A stretch of DNA of 6,656 nt from Chloroflexota bacterium (GCA_027295645.1 JAPUKM010000172.1:1-6656), one strand, 5' to 3'. Counted from the stretch's first letter, positions 1-5,828 are shown. Notes: a model not told the origin generated them from the letters alone. A program made the numbers and translations.

Positions 1-79
1 GTCAACCCACCGGCCATGACCGCAGCGCCTGCGCATGGTAGTCTATTGCCGCAAATCAACACCTGTTAGGAGAACGACA

Positions 80-361
80 ATGGCCATCTGGATGAACGTA
101 TTCATAGAAGCAAAAGAGGGCAAAGGCGGCGAGCTGGCGCAAAGCTATGCCGAACGTTGCCCGGACATCCGCAAAGAGCCAGGCTGCATCCAGTTCGAGT
201 TCTATCAGAGCATTGAGCGCCCTGACTTCTTCATCCTGCACGAGGAGTGGGCGGACGAGGCGGCCCTGGACGCCCATCGACTGCTGACCCAGCAACAGGG
301 CGTAGACACCTCCCGCCTACGGAAGGGCACCCACCATCGCGAGTACATCAGCGTCAGCTAG
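80..361 (+). CDS. ABM-type dimeric alpha/beta-barrel small protein (putative quinol monooxygenase-like)
   Basis: This 93-residue protein has the size and layout of antibiotic-biosynthesis-monooxygenase (ABM) domain proteins. It has an N-terminal beta strand (residues 2-10, IWMNVFIEA), a helix (about 15-31), the typical EPGC turn (33-36) leading into the strand IQFEFYQS, then FILHEEWAD (51-59) and a helix (AALDAH, 61-66). The family forms dimeric ferredoxin-like barrels; some members oxidise quinols or polyketide aromatics without cofactor and many have no known reaction, so the substrate cannot be named. I chose the ATG at 80 because AGGAGA (68-73) lies 6 nt upstream. The in-frame ATG at 35 would add 15 residues unlike the family and has no such site. 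The gene is followed after 26 nt by the hydrolase on the same strand, so co-transcription is likely. Nothing convincing was seen upstream in bases 1-67, and the true promoter may lie outside the window. Confidence 0.85.
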   Translation: MAIWMNVFIEAKEGKGGELAQSYAERCPDIRKEPGCIQFEFYQSIERPDFFILHEEWADEAALDAHRLLTQQQGVDTSRLRKGTHHREYISVS

Positions 362-387
362 CTTCTGAGTAAGGGGCAGTTGTAGAT

Positions 388-1311
388 ATGATGTTGGTAC
401 AACGCTTGCAACGATGGCGTATCCCACTTGCAGCGGCGTTTGTCGTTCTATCGCTCCTGTACGGTGGTGTGTCCGTGTTCCTTGCCAACGGCGTCACCAA
501 AGCAGACCGTGAACCCTTTGATGAGACCCCAACGGAGTATGGCCTGTCTTTCGAGGAGGTGGAGTTCTCCACCAGAGACAGCGATATAACGCTGAAGGGC
601 TGGTACATCCCGACCACGGAGGACGCGCCCGCCATCATCTTCGTCCATGGCCTGGGAAGCACCCGCGCCGGCGATAACGCAGTGGGTCTGGCTGCCCGAT
701 TGTGGACTGCAGGGTTTAACACGCTCCTGTTTGACCTGCGAGGCCACGGGACATCTGGCGACGGCAAGGTCTCCGGCGGGTACTTTGAGCAGTACGACCT
801 GAAGGGCGCTTATGACTTCCTTATCGGCAGGGGCGTGGCGTCAGAGCGCATCGGCGTCATCGGGTTCTCCATGGGCGCTTCCACCTCGGTTCTCGGCGTA
901 TCCGGGGAGCCCGGCATTCGGGCGCTGGTTGTGGACAGCCCCTTCGCCAACGCCTCCGACCTCATCGCCCAGGAGGTCGCTCGCAAGACGCCTGTGCCCA
1001 AGTGGCTGGTACCGCTCTTCGGGCCCGGGACAAAGTTCGCTGCAGACGCGATACATGGCATCAAGTTGGGCGCCCTCGACCCTGAGTCGGCGGTGGCTGG
1101 CATCGACTACCCCATCCTGCTGATACACGGCATGGAGGACACGCGTATCCCGGTGGAGCAGGGAATCAGAGTCCATGCAGCATCCCACCAGAGCAGCAGT
1201 CTGTGGCTGGTGCCGGACACCGACCATGTTGACGCTTTCCTGAACTTCCCCGACGAGTACGCGGAGCGCGTCGTCGCGTACTTCCGCGAACGACTTTGGA
1301 CTCCCCAATAA
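388..1311 (+). CDS. Membrane-anchored alpha/beta hydrolase (serine hydrolase)
   Basis: This 307-residue protein has a hydrophobic segment at about 13-33 after a short basic N-terminus (RLQRWR), which suggests a signal anchor with the catalytic domain outside the cytoplasm or on the membrane. The alpha/beta-hydrolase core then runs in order: strand AIIFVHG with the oxyanion-side HG (87-88); FDLRGHG (115-121); the nucleophile elbow GFSMG with Ser161; the acid on HGMED with Asp251; and DTDH with His280. The full catalytic triad is therefore present. It resembles the BAAT/AcylCoA-hydrolase and YqkD-like esterase/peptidase group, but the substrate is unknown. The start has a ribosome binding site AAGGGG (371-376); a second ATG follows immediately and would remove only one residue. 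The gene lies 26 nt downstream of the ABM gene, likely in one operon. Only a small hairpin follows the stop, and the next gene is a thiolase pseudogene. Confidence 0.9.
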   Translation: MMLVQRLQRWRIPLAAAFVVLSLLYGGVSVFLANGVTKADREPFDETPTEYGLSFEEVEFSTRDSDITLKGWYIPTTEDAPAIIFVHGLGSTRAGDNAVGLAARLWTAGFNTLLFDLRGHGTSGDGKVSGGYFEQYDLKGAYDFLIGRGVASERIGVIGFSMGASTSVLGVSGEPGIRALVVDSPFANASDLIAQEVARKTPVPKWLVPLFGPGTKFAADAIHGIKLGALDPESAVAGIDYPILLIHGMEDTRIPVEQGIRVHAASHQSSSLWLVPDTDHVDAFLNFPDEYAERVVAYFRERLWTPQ

Positions 1312-1314
1312 CAC

Positions 1315-1328
1315 TACCCGTTTGGGTA
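1315..1328 (+). terminator. Small hairpin after the hydrolase stop (weak terminator candidate)
   Basis: Three bases after the TAA at 1309-1311, TACCC (1315-1319) and GGGTA (1324-1328) form a perfect 5-bp stem with loop GTTT. No T-tract follows (AACGTCAGG), so an intrinsic terminator is doubtful. It could instead be a 3' end-stabilising stem or chance. Confidence 0.25.
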
Positions 1329-1347
1329 AACGTCAGGCTTATGGGTC

Positions 1348-1369
1348 CAGGGTTCAACCCTGCTACAAT
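1348..1369 (+). promoter_or_regulatory. Extended -10 promoter candidate with a 15-nt dyad (upstream of the thiolase pseudogene)
   Basis: TGCTACAAT at 1361-1369 matches an extended -10 (TGn plus TACAAT, 5 of 6 to consensus). No good -35 hexamer lies 16-18 nt upstream, as expected for an extended -10 type. A perfect dyad, CAGGGTT-C-AACCCTG (1348-1362), abuts and overlaps the TG of this element, where a repressor operator would sit. The predicted transcription start is near 1376, about 30 nt before the ATG at 1407. This is read by eye and no regulator is identified. Confidence 0.4.
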
Positions 1370-1406
1370 GTATCTACGCAACAACAGACGATAACGAAAG
1401 GCCTTC

Positions 1407-2337
1407 ATGCCGAAAACCGGTCGACGTGGAAGAGGATTTTATCCTCGACGCACCCAGGAAACCTCTCGCAAAGCTCTCCGGCTCGCAAAGTTCGGTCCCA
1501 GCGCCGACGCTGGGGGCGATAGCGATAAAGGGAGCGCTGGAGTGAGCAGGCCTAAGTCCAGGGCAGGTGGGCTACATCCTGTTGGGCAGCGTCCTCCAAG
1601 CCGGCGTGCTACAGGCTCCGGCCCGGCAGGCGGCGATAATCGAGAACCACGGGGTGACGAGGGAGCAGCAGGACGCGTTCGCCCTCCGGAGTCACCAACG
1701 AGCAGTGGCGGCAGGGATGGAAGGATCGTACCGGGACGAGATCGTCCCCGTCACGGTGGAAACACGCCGCAGTTCGATCGTCGTCGAGTCGGACGAGGGC
1801 CCTCGGGCGGAAGGGTCGCCAGAGGCCCTAAGCAACCTAACGCCAGCCTTCTCCCAGGGGAGATCCGTGACAGCGGGGAACGCCTCGCAGATCAGCGACG
1901 GAGCAGCGGCGGTGATATTGGCAGGAACATCTACGGTGGAACGCCTAGGTCTAAACCCAATAGCAAGAATAAGCGGGTAATCGCACGCGGGGGTGGATCC
2001 GGCGTGGCTTTTCGAGGGACCGGTAGCGGCAACCCGCGCTCTCGAAGCGAAAACAGGCCTCAAGCTGGCGGACTTCGATCTGGTGGAGACGAACGAGGCC
2101 TTCGCAGCTCAGGCTCTGGCGAACGGAGTGGCTCTGGAGTACGACTGGGACAAGGTGAACGTACACGGGGGAGCGGTGGCTCTGGGACACCCACTCGGAG
2201 CCAGTGGGGCGAGGATACTGGTGACGCTGCTCCACGCCCTGATGCAAAAGGGAGGCCGGCGCGGTCTCGCGACGATACCCCACGGCGGGGCCCAGACCCT
2301 GGTAAACAGAGTAGCCTTAAGCGTTGAGCTCGTTTAA
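1407..2337 (+). pseudogene. Acetyl-CoA acetyltransferase (thiolase) pseudogene
   Basis: Conceptual translation recovers thiolase sequence along most of the length. The N-terminal LAKLSGSQSSVPAPTLGAIA stretch lies around 1465-1524, then LQAGVLQAPARQAA (1594-1635), GVTREQQDAFALRSHQRA, TAGNASQISDGAAAV, NEAFAAQ (from 2092) and GHPLGASGAR (His codon at 2188). The lesions are as follows. One extra A in the run at 1413-1416 puts the ATG at 1407 out of frame with the rest. An in-frame TGA sits at 1543-1545, where an Arg codon is expected. About 85 codons are missing near 1636-1645, removing the nucleophilic cysteine region. An in-frame TAA is at 1978-1980. The C-terminal cysteine of the usual CxGGG loop reads Pro (ATIPHGG), with about four extra codons next to it. 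The remnant spans about 310 codons against roughly 390 for the family. AAAGG (1397-1401) and the ATG are intact. Thiolases make or cleave 3-ketoacyl-CoA; this copy cannot. ATA and AGG codons seem commoner than in neighbouring genes. Confidence 0.92.
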
Positions 2338-2350
2338 ACAGGCGAAGCTC

Positions 2351-2359
2351 TGCGACAAT
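2351..2359 (+). promoter_or_regulatory. Weak extended -10 candidate for the amidohydrolase
   Basis: TGCGACAAT resembles the extended -10 at 1361-1369 (one base different) and lies between the pseudogene stop and the first leader hairpin. The hexamer GACAAT matches consensus at 4 of 6 positions, and no correctly spaced -35 is visible. If real, transcription would start near 2366, inside the first hairpin, which makes it doubtful. Confidence 0.2.
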
Positions 2360-2458
2360 CTGACCCGCAGGTCAGCCCCCAGATAAATGTGCCTCCAGAT
2401 AAAGGGAGTCCAGAGGGCTTGACCCTCCGGCAAGGTGACTTGGGGGATGTGCCCCCAA
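2360..2458 (+). promoter_or_regulatory. Structured leader: three hairpins upstream of the amidohydrolase
   Basis: The gene-free stretch 2338-2472 holds three stem-loops. The first is CTGACC/GGTCAG (2360-2365 with 2370-2375, loop CGCA). The second is GAGGG/CCCTC (2413-2417 with 2423-2427, loop CTTGA), extendable by two pairs across one mismatch. The third is TTGGGGG/CCCCCAA (2440-2446 with 2452-2458, loop ATGTG). The third ends two bases before the ribosome binding site AAAAGGAG (2461-2468) and has no T-tract, so it is not an intrinsic terminator. It could modulate ribosome access or stabilise the mRNA 5' end. It matches no riboswitch family I recognise. Confidence 0.45.
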
Positions 2459-2468
2459 CTAAAAGGAG
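2389..2468 (+). repeat. Imperfect 20-nt direct repeat, 60-nt period, including the ribosome binding site
   Basis: GTGCCTCCAGATAAAGGGAG (2389-2408) and GTGCCCCCAACTAAAAGGAG (2449-2468) agree at 16 of 20 positions, exactly 60 nt apart. The second copy carries the amidohydrolase ribosome binding site. CCAGATAAA also recurs at 2379-2387 and 2395-2403. An old tandem duplication of the leader is possible, and chance similarity of purine-rich sites is the alternative. Confidence 0.4.
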
Positions 2469-2472
2469 AATC

Positions 2473-3681
2473 ATGGCCTTTAACGGCTGGACGATCATCG
2501 ATATGGACTCCCATGTCCGTGAAGACCCTGCGTCTATGTTCGGTGACTACATCGACGCCGAATATAAAGAGAAGTTCGATCGGCTGAAGCTGGCCCTCGA
2601 CCAGAGCAAAGAGAAGGGCACCGGTGGGCAGGTCGCATCAAGTCGGACAGCCATTGTAGCTCCTATCATCTCTGACAACCCTCTGGGCGACCGCGATGGC
2701 TTCGGCCTGACGGGACGTGAGTTCATCCTCCTGAATACCAGCGGTCGGCGGAACTTCGGTCGACCTAACGGCTCGGAACTGAAGGCCATCGACCAATCGG
2801 TCAGTTGGGACGTGAAGGCGCGACTGCGTGGCATGGACGAGTCGTTCATAGACATAGACGTGATATACCCCACCCACGTGTCCAGCTACTGTGCCCTGAA
2901 CGACGTCGGTTTCGAGAGCGCGCTGTACCGGGCATATCACAGGTGGATACACGATTTCTGCGCTCAGGCCCCGGACCGCCTCAAGTGGACGCTGGTGACC
3001 AACATGCGTGACCCTCAGGAGACGTGTGCGGAGGTAAAGCGGTGGGTAGAGGACCAGACGATGGTGGGCATCTATATGCCACCCAACGGCCCCGACAACA
3101 TGCTGCTTGACGACCCCACGCTGCTGCCGGTCTACGGCTTGGCCCAGGAACTTGACCTGCCGATACTCATCCACGGCGGCACGGCGCGTCCTCCCTACCA
3201 GCCCGGCACTTTCGACCTGCAGGGCACCTGGTTCCTGCAGCATGGCCTGCTGAACCCCTGGGCCGGCATGGCGTCGATGGGCGCGATCGTGGGCGGCGGC
3301 ATCCTGGAACGGTTCCCCAAGCTGCGGGTGGCGGTTGTGGAGACTGCGGCGGGCTGGCTTCCGGCAATCCTTGACCGGTTCGATTCCCACTACATCATGT
3401 CACCCGGCCACGTGCCGTACCTGAAGCAGATGCCCAGCGAGGTCATCAAGAACAGCGGCCAGTACTTCCACGGCATAGACACCTGGGAATCGACGTTAGA
3501 GGACGTGGTGAAGCACGTTGGCGAGGACATGCTGCTCTTCGCGACCGACTGGCCCCACGGCGATACTGCATGGCCGCAAGCTGTTCAGCAGGTGATGGAG
3601 TGGGACGGGCTGTCAGACACGGTCAAACAGAAGATATTTGCTGGCAACGCCATGCGGCTCTGCCCGAGATTGCAGGTCTAA
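2473..3681 (+). CDS. Metal-dependent amidohydrolase (amidohydrolase_2 / ACMSD-type TIM barrel)
   Basis: This 402-residue protein belongs to the ACMSD-like branch of the amidohydrolase superfamily, whose members are mostly decarboxylases or hydrolases of aromatic and enol acids. Visible landmarks are the first strand IIDMDSH (8-14), with D12-x-H14 in place of the common HxH; LPILIHGG with His234; the strand RVAVVETAAGW (285-295), leading to W295-L-P; and LLFATDWPH (354-362), with the probable metal ligand Asp359. An insert at about 30-118 between strand 1 and MDESFIDIDVIYP is typical of the longer subfamily, with members near 400 residues. The start is the ATG at 2473, preceded by AAAAGGAG (2461-2468). 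An in-frame GTG at 2389 would add 28 residues encoded by the structured leader and is rejected. The TAA overlaps the stop of the convergent SRPBCC gene. A cytoplasmic role in breakdown of a carboxylated ring or related acid is inferred; the substrate is unknown. Confidence 0.9.
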   Translation: MAFNGWTIIDMDSHVREDPASMFGDYIDAEYKEKFDRLKLALDQSKEKGTGGQVASSRTAIVAPIISDNPLGDRDGFGLTGREFILLNTSGRRNFGRPNGSELKAIDQSVSWDVKARLRGMDESFIDIDVIYPTHVSSYCALNDVGFESALYRAYHRWIHDFCAQAPDRLKWTLVTNMRDPQETCAEVKRWVEDQTMVGIYMPPNGPDNMLLDDPTLLPVYGLAQELDLPILIHGGTARPPYQPGTFDLQGTWFLQHGLLNPWAGMASMGAIVGGGILERFPKLRVAVVETAAGWLPAILDRFDSHYIMSPGHVPYLKQMPSEVIKNSGQYFHGIDTWESTLEDVVKHVGEDMLLFATDWPHGDTAWPQAVQQVMEWDGLSDTVKQKIFAGNAMRLCPRLQV

Positions 3682-4163
3682 GCCCTTTCCTTTTCCAGGA
3701 ACGCCGCCAGCTTATCGAACGCGCCTCGATACCCCTCGTTCGCCCCAGCCTCGGCAGATCCTTCAGGCAAGCCAGCATGCCTCAGAGTTATCCGGGTCCG
3801 GCTCTCCCCCTCTGCTTCCAGCGTCACGGTAACCAGCGTGTCATGGGGCCCTGGCCCAATAGCCACTACGTTGCCTTCGGCATCTGCCATGCTCTCCGTC
3901 TTCACCAGTCGCTCCACGGGGTCGATCTCCTGAAACGTTCCCGTGAGCCACATCTCGTACCCTTCCGGCGAGCGCATGCAGAACAGAAGCTTCCCGCCCA
4001 CTCGGAGGTCAATGGTGCATTGAGGAATCGTGAAGCCCTGGGGGCCGTACCACTGCTGGAACAACTCCGCCTCTGTCCAGCAACGCCAGACCAGTGGTCG
4101 AGGCGCATCGAACTCCCTGGTCATGACCAGGTCCTGTCCCTGTGACTCTGTAGCTCCCTGCAT
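3678..4163 (-). CDS. SRPBCC / AHSA1-domain protein
   Basis: This 161-residue protein has the helix-grip fold signature of AHSA1 (activator of Hsp90 ATPase homologue 1-like) proteins. The N-terminal block LVMTREFDAPRPLVWRCW leads to FQQWYGPQGF (35-44), then DLRVGGKLLFCM (52-63), TGTFQEIDPVERLV (74-87) and the C-terminal helix GYRGAFDKLAAFL (144-156). The fold encloses a hydrophobic cavity that binds small lipophilic ligands, and the ligand here is unknown. The start at 4163 is set by GGAGGA on the minus strand (4169-4174), just after the arsR stop. M14 is an alternative start but lacks such a site. The gene is second in a two-gene operon with arsR, 12 nt apart. ArsR/AHSA1 pairs of this kind are widespread in soil and marine bacteria. 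The stop (TAG, 3680-3678) lies within the stop region of the convergent amidohydrolase. Confidence 0.9.
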   Translation of the reverse strand: MQGATESQGQDLVMTREFDAPRPLVWRCWTEAELFQQWYGPQGFTIPQCTIDLRVGGKLLFCMRSPEGYEMWLTGTFQEIDPVERLVKTESMADAEGNVVAIGPGPHDTLVTVTLEAEGESRTRITLRHAGLPEGSAEAGANEGYRGAFDKLAAFLEKERA

Positions 4164-4175
4164 CGTGTTCCTCCG

Positions 4176-4517
4176 TTAGTTATCTTGTGGATTCTGTAGC
4201 TGTTCCAAGACCGAGTCCAATTGATCAAACCGTTCTTCCCAGAGTTCTCTGTAGCGTTCTATCCAGTTAGCAGCTTCTTTCAGCAGCCGGGGCTCCAGGG
4301 TGCATGGCCGCCATTGGGCCTCTCTCCCCCGACTGATGAGGTTGGCCCGCTCCAGAACCTTCAGGTGCTTCGAGACGGCAGGCAGGCTCATCGCAAAGGG
4401 GGCTGCCAGCTCCATCACCCCTACCCCTCGTTTCTCCGAGGCCAACCGTGCAAGAATGGCCCTCCGCGTGGGGTCCGCCAGCGCGGCAAACGTCTGATCC
4501 AGGACTTGTGCATCCAT
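4176..4517 (-). CDS. ArsR-family winged-helix transcriptional repressor
   Basis: This 113-residue protein is of usual ArsR size. FAALADPTRRAILARL (10-25) is the signature first helix pair. MELAAPFAMSLPAVSKHLKV (35-54) is the helix-turn-helix with recognition helix LPAVSKHLKVLERANLI (45-61), followed by the wing SRGREAQWRPCTLE (62-75) and a long C-terminal dimerisation helix (about 77-107). The metal-binding ELCVCDL motif is absent and the only cysteine is Cys72, so it is probably not a metal sensor; the signal is unknown. The start ATG (4517-4515) is preceded on its strand by GGTGA (4528-4524), a modest ribosome binding site. A near-consensus promoter lies directly upstream, and autoregulation is expected from the family. 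It is co-transcribed with the SRPBCC gene and lies divergently from the aminotransferase. Confidence 0.93.
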   Translation of the reverse strand: MDAQVLDQTFAALADPTRRAILARLASEKRGVGVMELAAPFAMSLPAVSKHLKVLERANLISRGREAQWRPCTLEPRLLKEAANWIERYRELWEERFDQLDSVLEQLQNPQDN

Positions 4518-4526
4518 ATTATTTCA

Positions 4527-4550
4527 CCATATGGCTAATTAACTGATTGG
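4527..4550. promoter_or_regulatory. Possible ArsR operator region
   Basis: This AT-rich stretch contains the perfect palindromes CCATATGG (4527-4534) and TAATTA (4536-4541) and lies at the expected start site and leader of arsR, next to both -10 elements. ArsR proteins commonly bind AT-rich dyads at such positions. No single long dyad covers the region, so the exact operator is a guess. Confidence 0.3.
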
Positions 4551-4556
4551 TATAAT
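4548..4556 (+). promoter_or_regulatory. Extended -10 promoter candidate for the aminotransferase
   Basis: TGGTATAAT is a perfect extended -10 (TGn plus TATAAT) on the + strand. It shares bases with the minus-strand -10 of arsR, so the two promoters overlap. No good -35 is visible (CATATG at 17 nt). Transcription would start near 4563 and give a leader of about 90 nt before the ATG at 4656. Confidence 0.5.
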
Positions 4557-4580
4557 AAAGTCCTGAGGATATGCTGTCAA
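4552..4580 (-). promoter_or_regulatory. Promoter of the arsR-SRPBCC operon
   Basis: On the minus strand, a perfect -35 TTGACA (4580-4575) is separated by 17 nt from a -10 TATTAT (4557-4552, 5 of 6). Transcription would start near 4545, giving a leader of about 28 nt before the ATG at 4517. This is the strongest promoter in the window by eye. Confidence 0.7.
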
Positions 4581-4655
4581 GGCCTGGGTAATGCTGGTAT
4601 CAATTAGCCTCCACCTGTTACCCTCTCGTTTAGCAAATCACCCAAAGGAACACAC

Positions 4656-5822
4656 ATGAACGTCGCTGAACGGATGTCGCTACTGGGTACGGAGTCGGCC
4701 TTTGAAGTGCTGGCTAGAGCCAAGGCGCTGGAGGCCCAGGGCAAGGACATCATCCACCTTGAGATAGGTGAGCCCGACTTTGAGACGCCTCAGCACATCA
4801 AGGACGCTGCGGTGAAGGCGCTCCAGGACGGCTACACCCACTACGTACCAACGCCCGGCATCCCGGAAGTGCGGCAGGCTGTGGCGCGTAACGTGGGGGA
4901 GCGTCGCGGCATGGATGTGGACTGGAACCGCGTCATCATCACCCCCGGCGCAAAGCCCATCATGTTCTTCACGTTACTTGCCCTCGCTGAGCCCGGCGCG
5001 GAGGTCATCTATCCCGATCCAGGCTTTCCGATCTACGAATCGATGGTCAACTTCTGCGGCGCAAAGGCCGTCCCCATGCCGTTGCGAGGCGAGTCCGACT
5101 ACCATCCCGACCTCGATGAGTTCGCCACCCTGGTGAACGAGAAAACGAGGCTCGTGATACTGAACTCGCCACACAACCCCTGCGGCTCGGTTCTGTCAGG
5201 TGAGGAGATAGAGCGCATCGCAGCCATCGTGCGGGAGCAGTCGGACGCCTATATCCTGGCCGACGAGGTTTACAAGGACCTCCTGTACACGGGCGAGCAC
5301 GTCAGCATCGCTACAATGCCCGGCATGGCAGACCGCACAATCATCCTGGACGGGCTGTCCAAGAGCTACGCCATGACCGGTTGGCGGTTGGGCTACGGCG
5401 TGTTTCCCGAGCCCCTGGTGGAGCACATCACCAAGCTGGCCGTGAACAGCGTCTCCTGCGCCAACGCCTTCTCGCAGATGGCCATGATCGCCGCGCTGGA
5501 AGGGCCGCAGGACAGCGTGAGCGCCATGCGTGAGGAGTTCATGAAGCGTCGCGATGTTGTTGTGGAAGGGCTCCGTAGCATCCCCGGCGTCACCTGCCCC
5601 ATGCCGGAGGGGGCGTTCTACGCCTTCCCAAGCATCAAGGGCACGGGACTGACCAGCATGGAGTTCGAGGCGAAGGCGCTTCAAGAGGCGGGCGTTGCTG
5701 TGCTGTCCGGCAGCGCTTTCGGCGGCTACGGCGATGGCTGCGTTCGCCTGTCCTACGCCAACTCCGTGGAGAACCTTCAGAAGGCCATCGACCGACTGCG
5801 AGGGATGGTTCAGGGGTTGTAA
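4656..5822 (+). CDS. Class I/II pyridoxal-phosphate aminotransferase (aspartate aminotransferase-like)
   Basis: This 388-residue fold-type I PLP enzyme is the usual length for the AAT I-gamma-like group. Landmarks in order are IGEPDFETP (37-45); GYTHYVPTPGIPEVRQA (59-75); the cofactor phosphate loop TPGAKPIM (96-103); SPHNPCG with Asn174; LADEVY with Asp203, which pairs with the pyridine nitrogen, and Tyr206; and SKSYAMTGWRLGY with the Schiff-base Lys236 and phosphate-binding Arg244. The substrate carboxylate Arg364 lies in CVRLSYA. All core catalytic residues are present. The usual NPTG reads NPCG (174-177), an uncommon variant. It transfers an amino group between an amino acid and a 2-oxo acid; sequence alone does not separate aspartate, alanine, aromatic or other donors. 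The ribosome binding site AAGGA (4645-4649) is 6 nt from the ATG. It is divergent from arsR and appears monocistronic, with 178 nt to the next gene. Confidence 0.92.
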   Translation: MNVAERMSLLGTESAFEVLARAKALEAQGKDIIHLEIGEPDFETPQHIKDAAVKALQDGYTHYVPTPGIPEVRQAVARNVGERRGMDVDWNRVIITPGAKPIMFFTLLALAEPGAEVIYPDPGFPIYESMVNFCGAKAVPMPLRGESDYHPDLDEFATLVNEKTRLVILNSPHNPCGSVLSGEEIERIAAIVREQSDAYILADEVYKDLLYTGEHVSIATMPGMADRTIILDGLSKSYAMTGWRLGYGVFPEPLVEHITKLAVNSVSCANAFSQMAMIAALEGPQDSVSAMREEFMKRRDVVVEGLRSIPGVTCPMPEGAFYAFPSIKGTGLTSMEFEAKALQEAGVAVLSGSAFGGYGDGCVRLSYANSVENLQKAIDRLRGMVQGL

Positions 5823-5828
5823 GCGTCT

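Noticed and set aside
35..79. Upstream ATG extending the ABM protein by 15 residues
   Set aside because: The extra residues do not look like the family N-terminus, and AGGAGA at 68-73 points to the ATG at 80.
1343..1364. tRNA T-arm-like string GGGTTCAACCC
   Set aside because: The surrounding bases do not form acceptor, D or anticodon arms; the dyad is better explained as an operator-like palindrome next to the -10.
1407..2327. 306-codon Arg/Gly/Ser-rich frame as a genuine gene
   Set aside because: It overlies clear thiolase homology in another frame and its composition is that of an out-of-frame GC-rich read. It is kept only as a low-interest finding.
1567..2337. Two separate thiolase genes (1567-1980 and 1993-2337)
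   Set aside because: Both lie in the same reading frame, separated only by a TAA. Together they form consecutive parts of one thiolase, neither with its own convincing ribosome binding site or full active site.
2389..2472. GTG start adding 28 residues to the amidohydrolase
   Set aside because: The added segment falls in the structured leader. The ATG at 2473 has a much better ribosome binding site and begins the conserved first strand.
2638..3390. 250-codon minus-strand frame opposite the amidohydrolase
   Set aside because: It lies antisense to a well-supported enzyme, has no recognisable domain, and is expected by chance in GC-rich coding DNA.
3570..4145. 191-codon plus-strand frame across the SRPBCC gene
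   Set aside because: It overlaps the amidohydrolase 3' end and runs antisense to the SRPBCC gene, which has strong homology and a good ribosome binding site.
5196..5684. 162-codon minus-strand frame opposite the aminotransferase
   Set aside because: It is a His/Gly/Leu-rich shadow of a conserved PLP enzyme, with no family resemblance.
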